In this document: positions 9,818 to 17,876 of the stretch, piece after piece
Position numbering within the stretch: position 1 is the stretch's first letter
Layout: every line of letters begins with the position of its first letter
From: Thermasporomyces sp036564245
GTDB taxonomy: Bacteria > Actinomycetota > Actinomycetes > Propionibacteriales > Actinopolymorphaceae
NCBI GenBank assembly: GCA_036564245.1
Contig: DATCKU010000092.1
Coordinates: 1 to 64,000 of the forward strand
Direction of reading: 5' to 3'
DNA: 64,000 nucleotides
Position numbers and translations under genes: made by a program
Notes under the pieces: generated by a model
What the model was told of the DNA's origin: nothing
Databases searched by the model: none
Seen by the model: only the letters and a program-made list of their open reading frames with translations

Positions 9818-10251
9818 GGTTCCTCCCGAGGGTGCACCAGCGCGGTCGCGCCGTCGATCGCGAGGACTTCAACGGTGGTTCCAGCGGCGATGACGAGCGA
9901 GGGGTCGTACGGGCGAGCGGTCCATTCCTCGCCGCCGATCATGACTCGGCCACCGGTCGGCGTGACGTCGACGGTGACGCGGGCTTCACGCCCGGTCAGC
10001 GCCGCGGCTCCGGACCGCATCACTGGAGGTTTGCGCATGTGCCGTCGGGCGAGCGGGCGTACGAAGAGCAGGAGGCCAAGCGCAGTCAAGGCGAAGGCCG
10101 CAAACTGGAATCCGACTCCCAAACCCAGCGCAGCGACCAGCGCCGCCACCAGGCCTGCGACGGCGACAAGCGCGAAATCGAGCGTGAGCGTGAGTACCTC
10201 GGCGATGCCGAGCGCCAAGGCGATGACGAGCCAGACGACCCACATGGACAT
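9805..10251 (-). CDS. NfeD-family membrane protein
   Basis: Short NfeD-type protein of 148 residues. Hydrophobic segments fill the first 75 residues (VVWLVIALALGIAEVL, FALVAVAGLVAALVAALGL, FAAFALTALGLLLFV). The soluble OB-fold domain follows (LTGREARVTVDVTPTGGRVMIGGEEWTARP). ATG 10251 is chosen since GGTGAG precedes it and the first span starts at once; a longer frame to 10332 has no membrane character at its start. It forms the usual nfeD-SPFH operon with the overlapping next gene. Confidence 0.88.
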   Translation of the reverse strand: MSMWVVWLVIALALGIAEVLTLTLDFALVAVAGLVAALVAALGLGVGFQFAAFALTALGLLLFVRPLARRHMRKPPVMRSGAAALTGREARVTVDVTPTGGRVMIGGEEWTARPYDPSLVIAAGTTVEVLAIDGATALVHPREEPWLN

Positions 10252-10571
10252 GGGGCTCACCGCCAGTGCCCGGGTCGGTGCGTCGGATCCGGTCGGGTCC
10301 GTACTAGGGAGACAGCGACCCTTTCCTGCCACGGTAGCGCTGTTTCAGTCGTACGACCCCATCCGGACAGCACCCAATGTGTCGGGATGGAGGGCATCGG
10401 AGGAGTATCCGACTCGGCTACGCGCGGGGCGGCGCCGCAATCCGTTCAATCGCGAACCTGACTGTGCTAGGGCTGGATCGGGTTCCCTTCCTTGCCCGCC
10501 GAAGTACTGCTCGATACGGTGGCAGCCGCTGCTGTGAAGCGTCCAGTGGCGCCTTTACTGGAGGTAACGAG
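10252..10571. other. Divergent intergenic region, no gene seen
   Basis: About 320 bases between the NfeD gene and the oppositely oriented pterin-dehydratase/VOC fusion. It should hold both promoters, but no convincing -35/-10 pair, palindrome or small coding frame with a ribosome site was found. Confidence 0.5.
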
Positions 10572-11252
10572 ATGACCGATCCATCGGCGACGCTGGAACC
10601 GTGGGAGCAGCCCGGGTGGCTGGGCCCGGAGGAGTTCAAGGCATCCGAGGGTGTCGAGGACTGGCGGCTTCTGGGCGAGGGGATCTGCGCCTTCTTTCGT
10701 ACGAACTCGTTCGCAGAAGGGGCCCGTCTCGTGCAGGCCATCGCCGAGCTACCGAACATCGCCGATGCCAATCACCCTCAGGTCGACCTGCGCCACGACG
10801 GAGTGACCGTACGCCTGACTACCCTCACCGAGGGGCTCTTCTTCTGCGGGTACAGCACGCGAGACGTCGAGCGGGCGCGGCAGATCTCCGCCGTCGCTCG
10901 TGAGTTGGGAATCCCCTCCGATCCCACGCGTCTGCAGCACGTGCAGGTCTCGATCGATGCGCTCTCGATCCCGGACGTGATGCCCTTCTGGCGGGCTGCG
11001 CTCGGTTACGAGTTCCGTCGTGACACCGAGGAGGACGTCGTCGACCCCAGAGGCCGTGGACCTTCGTTCTGGTTCCAACAGATGGATTCCCCGCGGGCCC
11101 AGCGCAACCGCATCCACTTCGACATCGGCGTACCTCCGGAAAAGGTCGACGACCGAGTCGCCGCAGTCCTGGCAGCTGGCGGCCGTCGACGAGATCCCGA
11201 GCACCCGTGGATCCTGTCGGATCCTGAAGGCAACGAGATCTGCCTGGGCTGA
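10572..11252 (+). CDS. Fusion of a pterin-4a-carbinolamine dehydratase-like domain and a VOC/glyoxalase-like domain
   Basis: 226 residues, with GGAGG seven bases before the ATG. Residues about 20-120 look like the pterin carbinolamine dehydratase (DCoH) fold: FAEGARLVQAIAEL, then NHPQVDLRHDGVTVRLTT and STRDVERARQISA, which match the conserved HHP, strand and DxxLA pattern. The first His of HHP is Asn here. Residues about 125-226 form a single VOC module (LQHVQVSIDALSIPDVMPFW ... HPWILSDPEGNEICL). Such fusions occur in actinobacteria without an assigned reaction. No partner gene is adjacent. Domain calls are fairly sure; substrate unknown. Confidence 0.8.
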   Translation: MTDPSATLEPWEQPGWLGPEEFKASEGVEDWRLLGEGICAFFRTNSFAEGARLVQAIAELPNIADANHPQVDLRHDGVTVRLTTLTEGLFFCGYSTRDVERARQISAVARELGIPSDPTRLQHVQVSIDALSIPDVMPFWRAALGYEFRRDTEEDVVDPRGRGPSFWFQQMDSPRAQRNRIHFDIGVPPEKVDDRVAAVLAAGGRRRDPEHPWILSDPEGNEICLG

Positions 11253-11372
11253 CTATTCCTCGGCTGGTCGTCGGCTAGCTGAGGGAAGGAGCTGAGACTC
11301 AGCGCTTCGATCTCTGTAGAGCAGAGGTGCCGCTTGTCATGTCATGGGCCTCGACTCAAGGTCAGCACCACG

Positions 11373-11876
11373 TCAGCCGGGTCGGAACGCCGGACCGTGG
11401 TTGGGGTCGTAGCGGGGAGGTCGCATGGGGGGAGCGGTCCCGGAGTCTCGCGGTGCGGCATCGTCGCTCGGCTTGGGCATCGTCCGCCGGCCTTGGACGA
11501 TCTCGGCTCGCATGCGAATGATGTCGACCCTCCCCTTGTTGGTCCAGGGTGGGGGGAGTCGGTTCTTGAGCCGGGTGACTTCGTAGGCGTCAGTCACCGG
11601 CTCGGCGTGACCGCTGACGATGACAGTCCAGCCGTACCCGTGTTCTGGGTCCACGTAGTCGATTTCGAATCCGGCGTAACTGTGCTTGGTTGCAACCTCG
11701 AGCTTTGCGCCGCCATTGCTTTGGAAGACCACACTGGCGCCATCAAAGACATAAGCGACCGGATGGGCAACCAGCAGCATGTGGTCGACGAAGATGAACC
11801 GGCCAACCCTGTTCTCACGGAGGAGCCGATAGCACTCGGGCTGGCTGAGCACTTCGAGGCCGTACGCGTCATACAT
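11373..11876 (-). CDS. Pyridoxamine 5'-phosphate oxidase-like flavin/F420-binding protein
   Basis: 167 residues of the split-barrel fold. The start (MYDAYGLEVLSQPECYRLL) and the strand pattern RVGRFIFVDHMLLVAHPVAY, FDGASVVFQSNGGAKLEVA and GYGWTVIVSGHAEPV are typical of small actinobacterial PNPOx-like proteins that bind a flavin or F420. The last 40 residues are Pro/Arg-rich and probably disordered. It is a stand-alone gene, convergent with the VOC fusion and divergent from the GAF-phosphatase. The cofactor cannot be decided. Confidence 0.85.
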   Translation of the reverse strand: MYDAYGLEVLSQPECYRLLRENRVGRFIFVDHMLLVAHPVAYVFDGASVVFQSNGGAKLEVATKHSYAGFEIDYVDPEHGYGWTVIVSGHAEPVTDAYEVTRLKNRLPPPWTNKGRVDIIRMRAEIVQGRRTMPKPSDDAAPRDSGTAPPMRPPRYDPNHGPAFRPG

Positions 11877-12030
11877 ACCGCTTTCCCATCGTTAGGAGGC
11901 TTACGAGGGCAGTAGCGCACGCTCCAGCCTGCCTTCGTTCCGAACATACGCACGGGCACAAAGTCCCCAGGCATCCGGGACCGTCGATAGAGGGCCTGCT
12001 CGGCGCCCTGAGCAGCTAGTATTTGCCAGT

Positions 12031-13257
12031 ATGTCCGCTTCGGCCGGTCGATTCGGCGAAGACGGGCTGAGGCGGGTCGAGGCCGTGACCGAGCCACAGC
12101 TCGCTCAGCTCGATGTCGAGGAACTTCTCGTCGAGCTACTTGATCGGGTCCGTGAGTTGCTCGACGTGGATACGGCGGCGGTGCTGCTGATGGAGCCGAG
12201 CTCGCAGGAGCTCGTGGTGACCGCGGTACGTGGGCTGAACAAGAGCGATCTGCAGACCTTCAGGGTCCGGGTTGGTGAGGGGTTCGCAGGTCGGATCGCC
12301 GCAGAGCAGAAGCCGTTGACGGTGGACAAGGTGGACCGCACAACCGTGCGCAACCCGGTGCTGTGGGAGCGGGGCGTGCGGTCGTTGCTTGGCGTTCCCA
12401 TGATTGCCCAAGGGGTGTTGGTCGGCGTCCTGCACGTCGGCGCCCTGCGGCCGCGCAAGTTCACCGACGAAGACGTCAACTTGCTTCGTCTTGTCGCCGA
12501 TCGGGCGGCGCTCGCCACCCAGACCTTGTTGAGCAACGTGGACCGAGCGGCAGCAGTCGCGTTGCAGCGTAGCCTGCTTCCGTCGAAACTGCCGGACGTC
12601 GACGGTGTGGACATTGCCGCCCGCTATGTGGCTGGCTCGGGCGGTGTGGGAGGCGACTGGTACGACGTGTTCGTCTTGCCGTCGGGTCACCTGTGCCTGG
12701 TCGTCGGCGACGTCATGGGTCGAGGACTGCAGGCGGCCATCATCATGGGCAGGCTGCGCTCTGCGCTTCGTTCGTACGCGTTGGAAACCAGCGAACCGGC
12801 CGACATCCTGGCAAGGCTCGACGTCAAGACCCAGCACTTCGAGCCCGATTGGATGGCCACGCTCGTCTGCGCGATTGTCGAACCTGCCACCGGGCTCATG
12901 CATGTCTCGTCGGCGGGCCACCCACCACCGGTCCTGGCTCTGCCCGATGAACGCGCTGTCGTTCTCGAGCTCGAGGCCGACCTGCCGATCGGCGTCGGGC
13001 TGGACGAGAAGCGCCGCTCGGCCGACATCCAGCTCCAGCCCGGCACAGTGGTCTGCTGCTACACCGATGGGTTGGTCGAGCGTCGCGACACGCCGCTCGA
13101 CGACCGTCTCGAGCTGCTCTGCTCGGCCGTACGAACCAAGCGCGCCGACGACGTCTGCGAGGCCGTCCTCGCTGAGCTCGTCGGAACGACACGTACCCAC
13201 GACGACATCGCATTGCTCACGGTTCGGTGGACCGGCACGGCGACGGTGCCCACCTAG
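12031..13257 (+). CDS. GAF domain-SpoIIE (PP2C-type) serine phosphatase
   Basis: Signalling phosphatase of 408 residues. A GAF sensor domain spans about 25-172 (LLDVDTAAVLLMEPSSQELV, GEGFAGRIAAEQKPL, GVPMIAQGVLVGVLHVG). The PP2C/SpoIIE domain spans about 185-403 with metal-binding motifs GGDWYDVF, LVVGDVMGRGLQAA, SSAGHPPPVL, CYTDGLVERRD and the final DDIALLTVR. Proteins of this design dephosphorylate anti-anti-sigma factors in actinomycetes; no such partner is adjacent. Its stop codon overlaps that of the convergent sigma-factor gene by four bases. Confidence 0.93.
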   Translation: MSASAGRFGEDGLRRVEAVTEPQLAQLDVEELLVELLDRVRELLDVDTAAVLLMEPSSQELVVTAVRGLNKSDLQTFRVRVGEGFAGRIAAEQKPLTVDKVDRTTVRNPVLWERGVRSLLGVPMIAQGVLVGVLHVGALRPRKFTDEDVNLLRLVADRAALATQTLLSNVDRAAAVALQRSLLPSKLPDVDGVDIAARYVAGSGGVGGDWYDVFVLPSGHLCLVVGDVMGRGLQAAIIMGRLRSALRSYALETSEPADILARLDVKTQHFEPDWMATLVCAIVEPATGLMHVSSAGHPPPVLALPDERAVVLELEADLPIGVGLDEKRRSADIQLQPGTVVCCYTDGLVERRDTPLDDRLELLCSAVRTKRADDVCEAVLAELVGTTRTHDDIALLTVRWTGTATVPT

Positions 13258-14522
13258 GTCCTTTCCTCCTCGCCTGTTGTCTTGGCGAGCCGCGCGGCCT
13301 GAGCCTCGAGGTAACGCCGCTCGGGCGCACTTGCCGTCCTACGGGCCGCCTCGCGGTAGCCGGCCTCGGCAGCTCGCAGGTCGCCGGCAAGCTCGAGCAG
13401 GTACGCACGGACGGCGGCGAGTCGGTGGTGGCCTGCCATCCGCTCGTCGGCGTCCAGACTGGCCAGCATGTCGAGGCCTGCCTTCGGCCCGTCCACCATC
13501 GCCACCGCGACCGCGCGGTTGAGCGTCACGACCGGGCTCGGCGCGATCCGGTCGAGCAACCGGTAGAGAGCGGCAATCTGCGCCCAGTCGGTGTCCTCTG
13601 CCCGGCGTGCCTCGGCGTGGACGGCGGCGATCGCCGCCTGCAGCTGGTACGACCCGAGCGGAGCGCGAGACAAGGTGTCGCGGACGAGTGCCGTGCCCTC
13701 CTCGATGAGCTGCTGGTCCCACCGCGACCGGTCCTGCTCAGCGAGCGGCACCAGCGAGCCGTCGGGGGTGAGGCGCGCCGGCCGGCGCGCGTCGGTGAGC
13801 AGCATGAGCGCGAGCAGGCCGGCGACCTCACCATCGTCCGGCAGCAGCCGGTGCACCATCCGGGTCAGGCGTATGGCCTCGGCGGTGAGGTCCACTCGTA
13901 CGGCCTCTGGGCCCGACGTCGCGGCGTAGCCCTCGTTGAAGAGCAGGTAGAGGACGTGCAGGACGACCCGGAGCCGGGCCGGCCACCCCTCGGGCGCCGG
14001 CTGCTCGAACCTCGCCCCGGCCGCGCGGATTCGCTGCTTGGCCCGGCTGATGCGCTGCGCCATGGTGGCCTCCGGTACGAGGAACGCCCGCGCGATCTCG
14101 GCCGTGGTGAGGCCACCAACGGCGCGCAACGTCAGAGCCAGCTGCGACGACGGTGTGAGCGCCGGATGGCAGCACAGGAACAGCAAGGTCAGCGTGTCAT
14201 CGTGGCTCGTACGCGTTGCCTCGTCCGCCCCTGGCTCCACGCGGTCCGGCTCCGCGTGTGGACCGGCGACCGCCCACTCGCGTCGCCGTCGCGCCTCGTC
14301 GGATCGGATGCGGTCGACAAGCCGCCGGGACGCCACCCGGATGAGCCACCCGGTGGGATTGGCGGGTACGCCCTGCTCCGGCCACTGCAGAGCCGCATCG
14401 ACCAGGGCCTCCTGGACGGCGTCCTCGCAGTCGTCGAACCCGCCGTACCGGCGAACCAGGGTGGCGAGCACCTGCGGGGCGAGCTGGCGCAGCTGATCCT
14501 CGACACCGACAGGCGTCGTCAC
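13254..14522 (-). CDS. ECF42-type RNA polymerase sigma factor with C-terminal TPR-like extension
   Basis: 422 residues, about twice a normal ECF sigma. Region 2 is near residues 10-80 (GGFDDCEDAVQEALVDAA, GWLIRVASRRLVDRIR). A CCHPAL stretch typical of the group follows, then region 4 near 120-170 (GGLTTAEIARAFLVPEATMA). The extension of roughly 250 residues holds helical repeats (YRLLDRIAPSPVVTLNRAVA) used for control instead of an anti-sigma factor. The preceding gene is a DGPF protein overlapping by ATGA, the standard ECF42 pairing. No anti-sigma gene is present. Facing promoter motifs upstream suggest autoregulation. Confidence 0.93.
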   Translation of the reverse strand: MTTPVGVEDQLRQLAPQVLATLVRRYGGFDDCEDAVQEALVDAALQWPEQGVPANPTGWLIRVASRRLVDRIRSDEARRRREWAVAGPHAEPDRVEPGADEATRTSHDDTLTLLFLCCHPALTPSSQLALTLRAVGGLTTAEIARAFLVPEATMAQRISRAKQRIRAAGARFEQPAPEGWPARLRVVLHVLYLLFNEGYAATSGPEAVRVDLTAEAIRLTRMVHRLLPDDGEVAGLLALMLLTDARRPARLTPDGSLVPLAEQDRSRWDQQLIEEGTALVRDTLSRAPLGSYQLQAAIAAVHAEARRAEDTDWAQIAALYRLLDRIAPSPVVTLNRAVAVAMVDGPKAGLDMLASLDADERMAGHHRLAAVRAYLLELAGDLRAAEAGYREAARRTASAPERRYLEAQAARLAKTTGEEERT

Positions 14523-14881
14523 ATCTCCACTCCATCAGGGCTGAGGATCGGGCGCACCTCCATGCCCCACAGCCGGGCATCCGGCCAGCGCGCCGCGATC
14601 TCCACCGCCCGCTCCATCGTGTCGCAGTCGACGATGCAGTAGCCGACGACCTGCTCCTTGGCCTCGGCGTACGGACCGTCGGTGACGATGGGCTGCCCGT
14701 CCCGCACTCGGACCGTCTTGGCGGTGGCTGGATGGGCGAGCCCTTCGCCACCGACCCACTCACCGGCCCGGGTGAGCTCGTCGACCAGCGCGTCGGCCTC
14801 GGCCATCAGGGCCTGCTTCTCCGACTCGGGCAACTCCTCGACGGCGGCGGGGTTCTGGTAGATGAGCAACAGGTACTTCAC
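14519..14881 (-). CDS. DGPF/YCII-related domain protein, partner of ECF42
   Basis: 120-residue ferredoxin-like YCII-family protein. It contains the marker segment VTDGPYAEAKEQVVGY and begins VKYLLLIYQNPAA, the usual start of DGPF proteins. GTG 14881 has GGGAG four bases upstream and gives this canonical N-terminus; the longer open frame has no family character. It overlaps the sigma gene by four bases, so both are co-transcribed. In known ECF42 clusters the DGPF protein is a target and partner of the sigma factor; its biochemical role is unknown. Confidence 0.9.
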   Translation of the reverse strand: MKYLLLIYQNPAAVEELPESEKQALMAEADALVDELTRAGEWVGGEGLAHPATAKTVRVRDGQPIVTDGPYAEAKEQVVGYCIVDCDTMERAVEIAARWPDARLWGMEVRPILSPDGVEM

Positions 14882-14932
14882 GAGACTCCCTTCGACGTGT
14901 GGCGCCTGGTGTGAGCGCCGTTCCACCTCCTC

Positions 14933-14960
14933 GTCGGAGCCAACCCGTCCCGTCTCGACA
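14933..14960 (-). promoter_or_regulatory. Putative ECF42-dependent promoter of the DGPF-sigma operon
   Basis: Reading the minus strand, TGTCGA (14960-14955) is followed after 18 bases by CGAC (14936-14933), about 50 bases before the DGPF start. ECF42 target promoters are known to carry TGTCGA at -35 and a CGA/TC-like -10, so this fits autoregulation. Confidence 0.7.
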
Positions 14961-15006
14961 TCACCGCCGGTCGACTTGGCGCTCCACGAGATTCTCCTCG
15001 CCGCCA

Positions 15007-15033
15007 TGTCGAGATCCCTGTGCCGGCCCCGAC
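15007..15033 (+). promoter_or_regulatory. Putative ECF42-dependent promoter of the DHFR-like gene
   Basis: TGTCGA (15007-15012), a 17-base spacer and CGAC (15030-15033) lie about 60 bases before the ATG of the reductase gene. Both this site and its divergent twin begin TGTCGAGA. Confidence 0.7.
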
Positions 15034-15095
15034 ACCCGGGTGGCGGAGCGAAAGACGCTCGCTCCGGCCGGATTTCGGACATAGGAGGACAAACC

Positions 15096-15722
15096 ATGGC
15101 AGGACGGGTCTTTGTCGATCTTGGGATGTCGCTCGACGGCTTCATTGCGGGACCGAACGCCGGTCCGCACAATCCGCTGGGCGACCACGGCACCGACATC
15201 CACCAGTGGATCTACAAGACGGCGGTGTTCCGGGAGCGTCTGAGCCTCGGCGGGGGTGGTGAGACCTCCGCGGACGATGCCATCGCCCGGGAGACGTTCG
15301 CTCGCGCCGGCGCCTACATCATGGGTCGGCGCATGTTCGACGAAGGTGAGGTCGGCTGGCCCGAAGAGGCGCCGTTCCACGCCCCGGTGTTCGTGCTCAC
15401 CCACTCCCCGCGTGAGCCGTGGGTCCGGCCGGGAGGAACGACGTTCTACTTCGTCACTGACGGCATCCACAGCGCGTTGGAGCAGGCCAAGTCGGCTGCC
15501 GGCGAGAAGGATGTGCAGATCTCAGGCGGCGCGGAGACCGTCCGACAGTACGTGGAGGCGGGTCTGGTGGATGACCTCCAGATCCACGTCGCACCGCTTT
15601 TGTTGGGGGATGGGGTGCGGCTGTCCGCCGGGCTTGCCAAGGCGCCCTTGTCTCTCACCACGGTGGGCGTCTGTGACTCATTCTCCGGGGTGACCCACCT
15701 GCGCTTCCGCATCCCGCGATGA
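15096..15722 (+). CDS. Dihydrofolate reductase/RibD C-terminal-like reductase
   Basis: 208 residues of the DHFR-like/RibD-C fold: RVFVDLGMSLDGFIAGPN at the start, GAYIMGRRMFDEGE in the middle, then VQISGGAETVRQYVEAGLVD, which matches the NADPH-binding GG segment, and LVDDLQIHVAPLLLGDGVRL. GGAGG is seven bases before the ATG. It is divergent from the ECF42 operon and has its own ECF42-type promoter, so it is likely the sigma factor's main structural target. Many such proteins reduce small molecules rather than dihydrofolate; substrate unknown. Confidence 0.88.
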   Translation: MAGRVFVDLGMSLDGFIAGPNAGPHNPLGDHGTDIHQWIYKTAVFRERLSLGGGGETSADDAIARETFARAGAYIMGRRMFDEGEVGWPEEAPFHAPVFVLTHSPREPWVRPGGTTFYFVTDGIHSALEQAKSAAGEKDVQISGGAETVRQYVEAGLVDDLQIHVAPLLLGDGVRLSAGLAKAPLSLTTVGVCDSFSGVTHLRFRIPR

Positions 15723-15739
15723 CGCAGCGGGGAAGCGAC

Positions 15740-16050
15740 TTGCCCCCTGACCATTCCTGCGCGTCTCGTCGCCGCTTCGGGTTGTCGTCGCTCCGCGACG
15801 AGCGCCACGGTCAGGGCCGCGAGGTCTGCCGCCCCGTGCGCCGTTGCGCGTAGCAACGCCGCGAGGTGCTCCGGGCCACCGGGCGGTAGCTCGCCTCGCT
15901 CCTGGGCGCGGACGACAGTCTCGTGGAGCGCAGTGAGCGCTGCGGAGGCGGCGCTCGCGAGCTCCGGCGACGCGATCGACCACGGCCCGAAGACGAGCTT
16001 GAACCGCGCAGGGTAACGGTGCGCTCGATCGGCGTAGCGGCGCAGGCGTC
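15740..16050 (-). pseudogene. TetR regulator remnant, C-terminal domain only
   Basis: The minus strand encodes a TetR C-terminal domain (RYPARFKLVFGPWSIASPEL, then LTALHETVVRAQERGELPPG and LLRATAHGAADL) but no helix-turn-helix before it. Upstream of the fragment the DNA runs straight into epoxide-hydrolase debris on the other strand, so the N-terminal half has been deleted. The exact ends are approximate. Confidence 0.65.
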
Positions 16051-16350
16051 GCCTCGTGCTCACGCACGGGTGGCCTGGCTCGTTCGTCGGGTACGTCGAC
16101 GTCATCGGTCCGTTGACTGATCCGCGCCGGTATGGAGCTGACCCAGCCGATGCCTTTCATGTGGTGGTGCCGTCGGTGCCGGGGTTCGCGCGATGGCGCG
16201 GGGTACGCCGACATTCAGAGCACCCGTCCACACCCTGGCGTACGCACTTCACGCCCCCCGGGCTGGCGAGCTCGCATGGGTCGTCGAGAACTTCTGGGAG
16301 TGGACGGATCCCACGAAGGAGTTGCCTGACGAGGCCGTCGACCGGGGCCA
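16050..16350 (+). pseudogene. Epoxide hydrolase remnant with internal deletion and frame change
   Basis: Two fragments of one alpha/beta-hydrolase are recognisable in different frames: LTHGWPGSFVGYVDVIGPL with DAFHVVVPSVPGF, then RAPVHTLAYALHAPRAGELAW with VVENFWEWTDP. In intact epoxide hydrolases these parts are separated by over 100 residues, including the catalytic Asp, so the middle is lost. The downstream C-terminus is missing too. Confidence 0.7.
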
Positions 16351-16420
16351 AAGCCGTCTCGGCTTAGCTTGTGTTGGGAACGAAGCTTTGAAGTCCTCGT
16401 CCCAGAACCCCATGAGGTGA

Positions 16421-16465
16421 CCCTGGATGGGCGGTGCCGTACCCGGTGTGCGACACGACGGCGCC
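16421..16465 (+). ncRNA. Guanidine-III (ykkC-III) riboswitch
   Basis: The leader just before the SMR exporter gene contains GGTGCCGTACCCGGT (16433-16447) and GACGGCGCC (16457-16465). 16433-16440 pairs with 16458-16465 (8 bp, one G-U), and CTGG at 16423-16426 can pair with CCGG at 16443-16446 as the pseudoknot of this class. The pattern matches the known actinobacterial guanidine-III aptamer, and the ribosome site AAGGAG begins directly after the aptamer. A small GTGT/ACAC hairpin fills the loop. Confidence 0.85.
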
Positions 16466-16478
16466 AAGGAGAACTGTC

Positions 16479-16793
16479 ATGTCCTGGATCGTTTTGATCT
16501 TGTCCGGTGTGCTGGAGGCCGTGTGGGCCATAGCACTCAGCAAGTCGCAGGGATTCACACATCTCGCCCCGTCAGTGACCTTCTTCGTTGCGCTGGCGGC
16601 CAGCATGGCCGGACTCGGCTACGCCATGCGGGAGATACCGGTCGGAACCTCCTACGCGATATGGGTGGGAATCGGCGCCGCCCTGACCGTCGCGTACGGC
16701 ATGGTGACCGGAGCCGAGACCGTGTCGGTCATCAAGATTCTGTTGCTCGCCGGCATCATCGGCTGCGTCGTCGGGCTCAAGGTCGTGCACTGA
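16479..16793 (+). CDS. sugE: Small multidrug resistance family exporter, guanidinium exporter Gdx/SugE type
   Basis: 104 residues with four membrane spans (SWIVLILSGVLEAVWAIAL, TFFVALAASMAGLGYAM, AIWVGIGAALTVAYGMV, IKILLLAGIIGCVVGLKVV). The essential membrane Glu is in the first helix (VLEAVWAIAL), and the GTSYAIWVGIGA segment is typical of the Gdx branch. AAGGAG is seven bases before the ATG, directly after a guanidine-III riboswitch. That supports export of guanidinium rather than general drugs. Single-gene unit. Confidence 0.92.
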   Translation: MSWIVLILSGVLEAVWAIALSKSQGFTHLAPSVTFFVALAASMAGLGYAMREIPVGTSYAIWVGIGAALTVAYGMVTGAETVSVIKILLLAGIIGCVVGLKVVH

Positions 16794-16856
16794 GCATGAA
16801 CAGAGCCTGCGATGGGGCTGGCTCGCACCGTTGCGGACGCGAGTCTTCGACGTGCG

Positions 16857-17258
16857 TCACCAGGGGTCTCGCTTGCTCAGGAGGTCGGGGAAGTTCGTCT
16901 GCAGGACGCAGAACTCGTTGCCCCATGGGTCACGCATCACCCAGAAGTCGAAGCCGCGCTCCTGTTGGTGGTCCCAGCGGACGGCGCCGAGGGCCTCGAG
17001 TCTTCGTACCTCGGCCTCGACGTCGTCGGTTTCGAGGTCGAGGTGCATCCGCTCTTTCGAGGTCTTCGGGTCGTTTGTGTGCTGGAGCAAGATCCGGATC
17101 TCGGAATCTGGGAGTGTGAGCCTGCGGTAGATGTGTCGGCTTGCCTCGCGGAGCGGTTCCTCGGTCGCGCCGAGTGCCGCCGACCAGAACGCGACGCCGC
17201 GGTCGAGGTCATCCACGTCGATGACGAAATGGCAGAGGCGGCTGCGGTGTGCCCTCAT
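16857..17258 (-). CDS. VOC-family (glyoxalase/bleomycin-resistance-like) protein
   Basis: 133-residue single-domain VOC protein: RLCHFVIDVDDLDRGVAFWS at the start, SEIRILLQHTNDPKTSKERM, MHLDLETDDVEAEVRRLEALG in the middle and DFWVMRDPWGNEFCVLQ at the end. The metal positions H (CHFV), H (MHLD) and E (NEFC) are all present. The Met at 17258 has GGAGAAG five bases upstream and is preferred over the Met at 17276. Substrate unknown; stand-alone gene. Confidence 0.87.
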   Translation of the reverse strand: MRAHRSRLCHFVIDVDDLDRGVAFWSAALGATEEPLREASRHIYRRLTLPDSEIRILLQHTNDPKTSKERMHLDLETDDVEAEVRRLEALGAVRWDHQQERGFDFWVMRDPWGNEFCVLQTNFPDLLSKRDPW

Positions 17259-17280
17259 CAACGCTTCTCCGGTCATGAGG

Positions 17281-17314
17281 AAGGCCCTCAGCCACGGGGG
17301 AAGCCGAGGGCCTT
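17281..17314. terminator. Hairpin, terminator-like
   Basis: AAGGCCCTC (17281-17289) pairs with GAGGGCCTT (17306-17314), extendable by two pairs past one mismatch. It lies just upstream of the VOC start, so it could end a transcript from the right or form a 5' leader hairpin. Confidence 0.5.
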
Positions 17315-17876
17315 CAGCTCGAGGATCCTACGCGCTCACACCGTGCTTGGCTAGGGCTGTGGCGGTATAGCACTGTTATGTGATCCAGCCGGGCGCGGAC
17401 CGTATCCGATCGTGAGCGGTCGTTCACCAAGGGTAGAGCTTGGTGTGGCCGCAGGACTGGTGGACCAGCGACGGTACGAACGAGCAACTGACTCATGGGC
17501 GACGTCATGGACGTCGAAAGGCCGGGACGGCGCACCGCGGAAGTCCACCTGGCCTCGTCCTCGTTGCCTGGCGAGACCTGGCTCAACCCTCCGTCTACGA
17601 AGAGCTCGGCCTGAACTGACCAGCGCAACGGCGACGGCTCAACGGGTTCCGAGTAATCGCGTCGCATGCATACTCGCTTGAGGTCTTGCAGAAGCTGCTT
17701 TACGCACGCCGTACGGTGCGCAGCTGAAACCACGGCCTCCGGAGGGATTGCTACATGACGTGACTCCGACGCCTTCTGTCGGTTCAGCTGATTCACAGTG
17801 GTGCGGCGGCCTATGCCACAAGCCCCTCCGTCAACTCGTTGACTGGGCTTCGTGTGTGTGCCAGGCTGTGGCCCTC
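17315..17876. other. Region without a supported gene
   Basis: About 560 bases between the VOC gene and the APH-type kinase gene. A 160-codon frame on the minus strand shows no recognisable family, no ribosome site and a composition like random GC-rich sequence. Near 17741 a GGAGGG precedes a TTG that is in frame with the kinase, so an N-terminally longer kinase cannot be excluded. Confidence 0.4.

Noticed and set aside
17314..17796. 160-codon frame on the minus strand
   Set aside because: No ribosome site, no recognisable family and amino-acid composition like a shadow frame.
17748..17876. N-terminally longer APH-type kinase from TTG 17748
   Set aside because: The added 43 residues have no kinase-family character and the ribosome-like site overlaps the TTG; kept only as an alternative.
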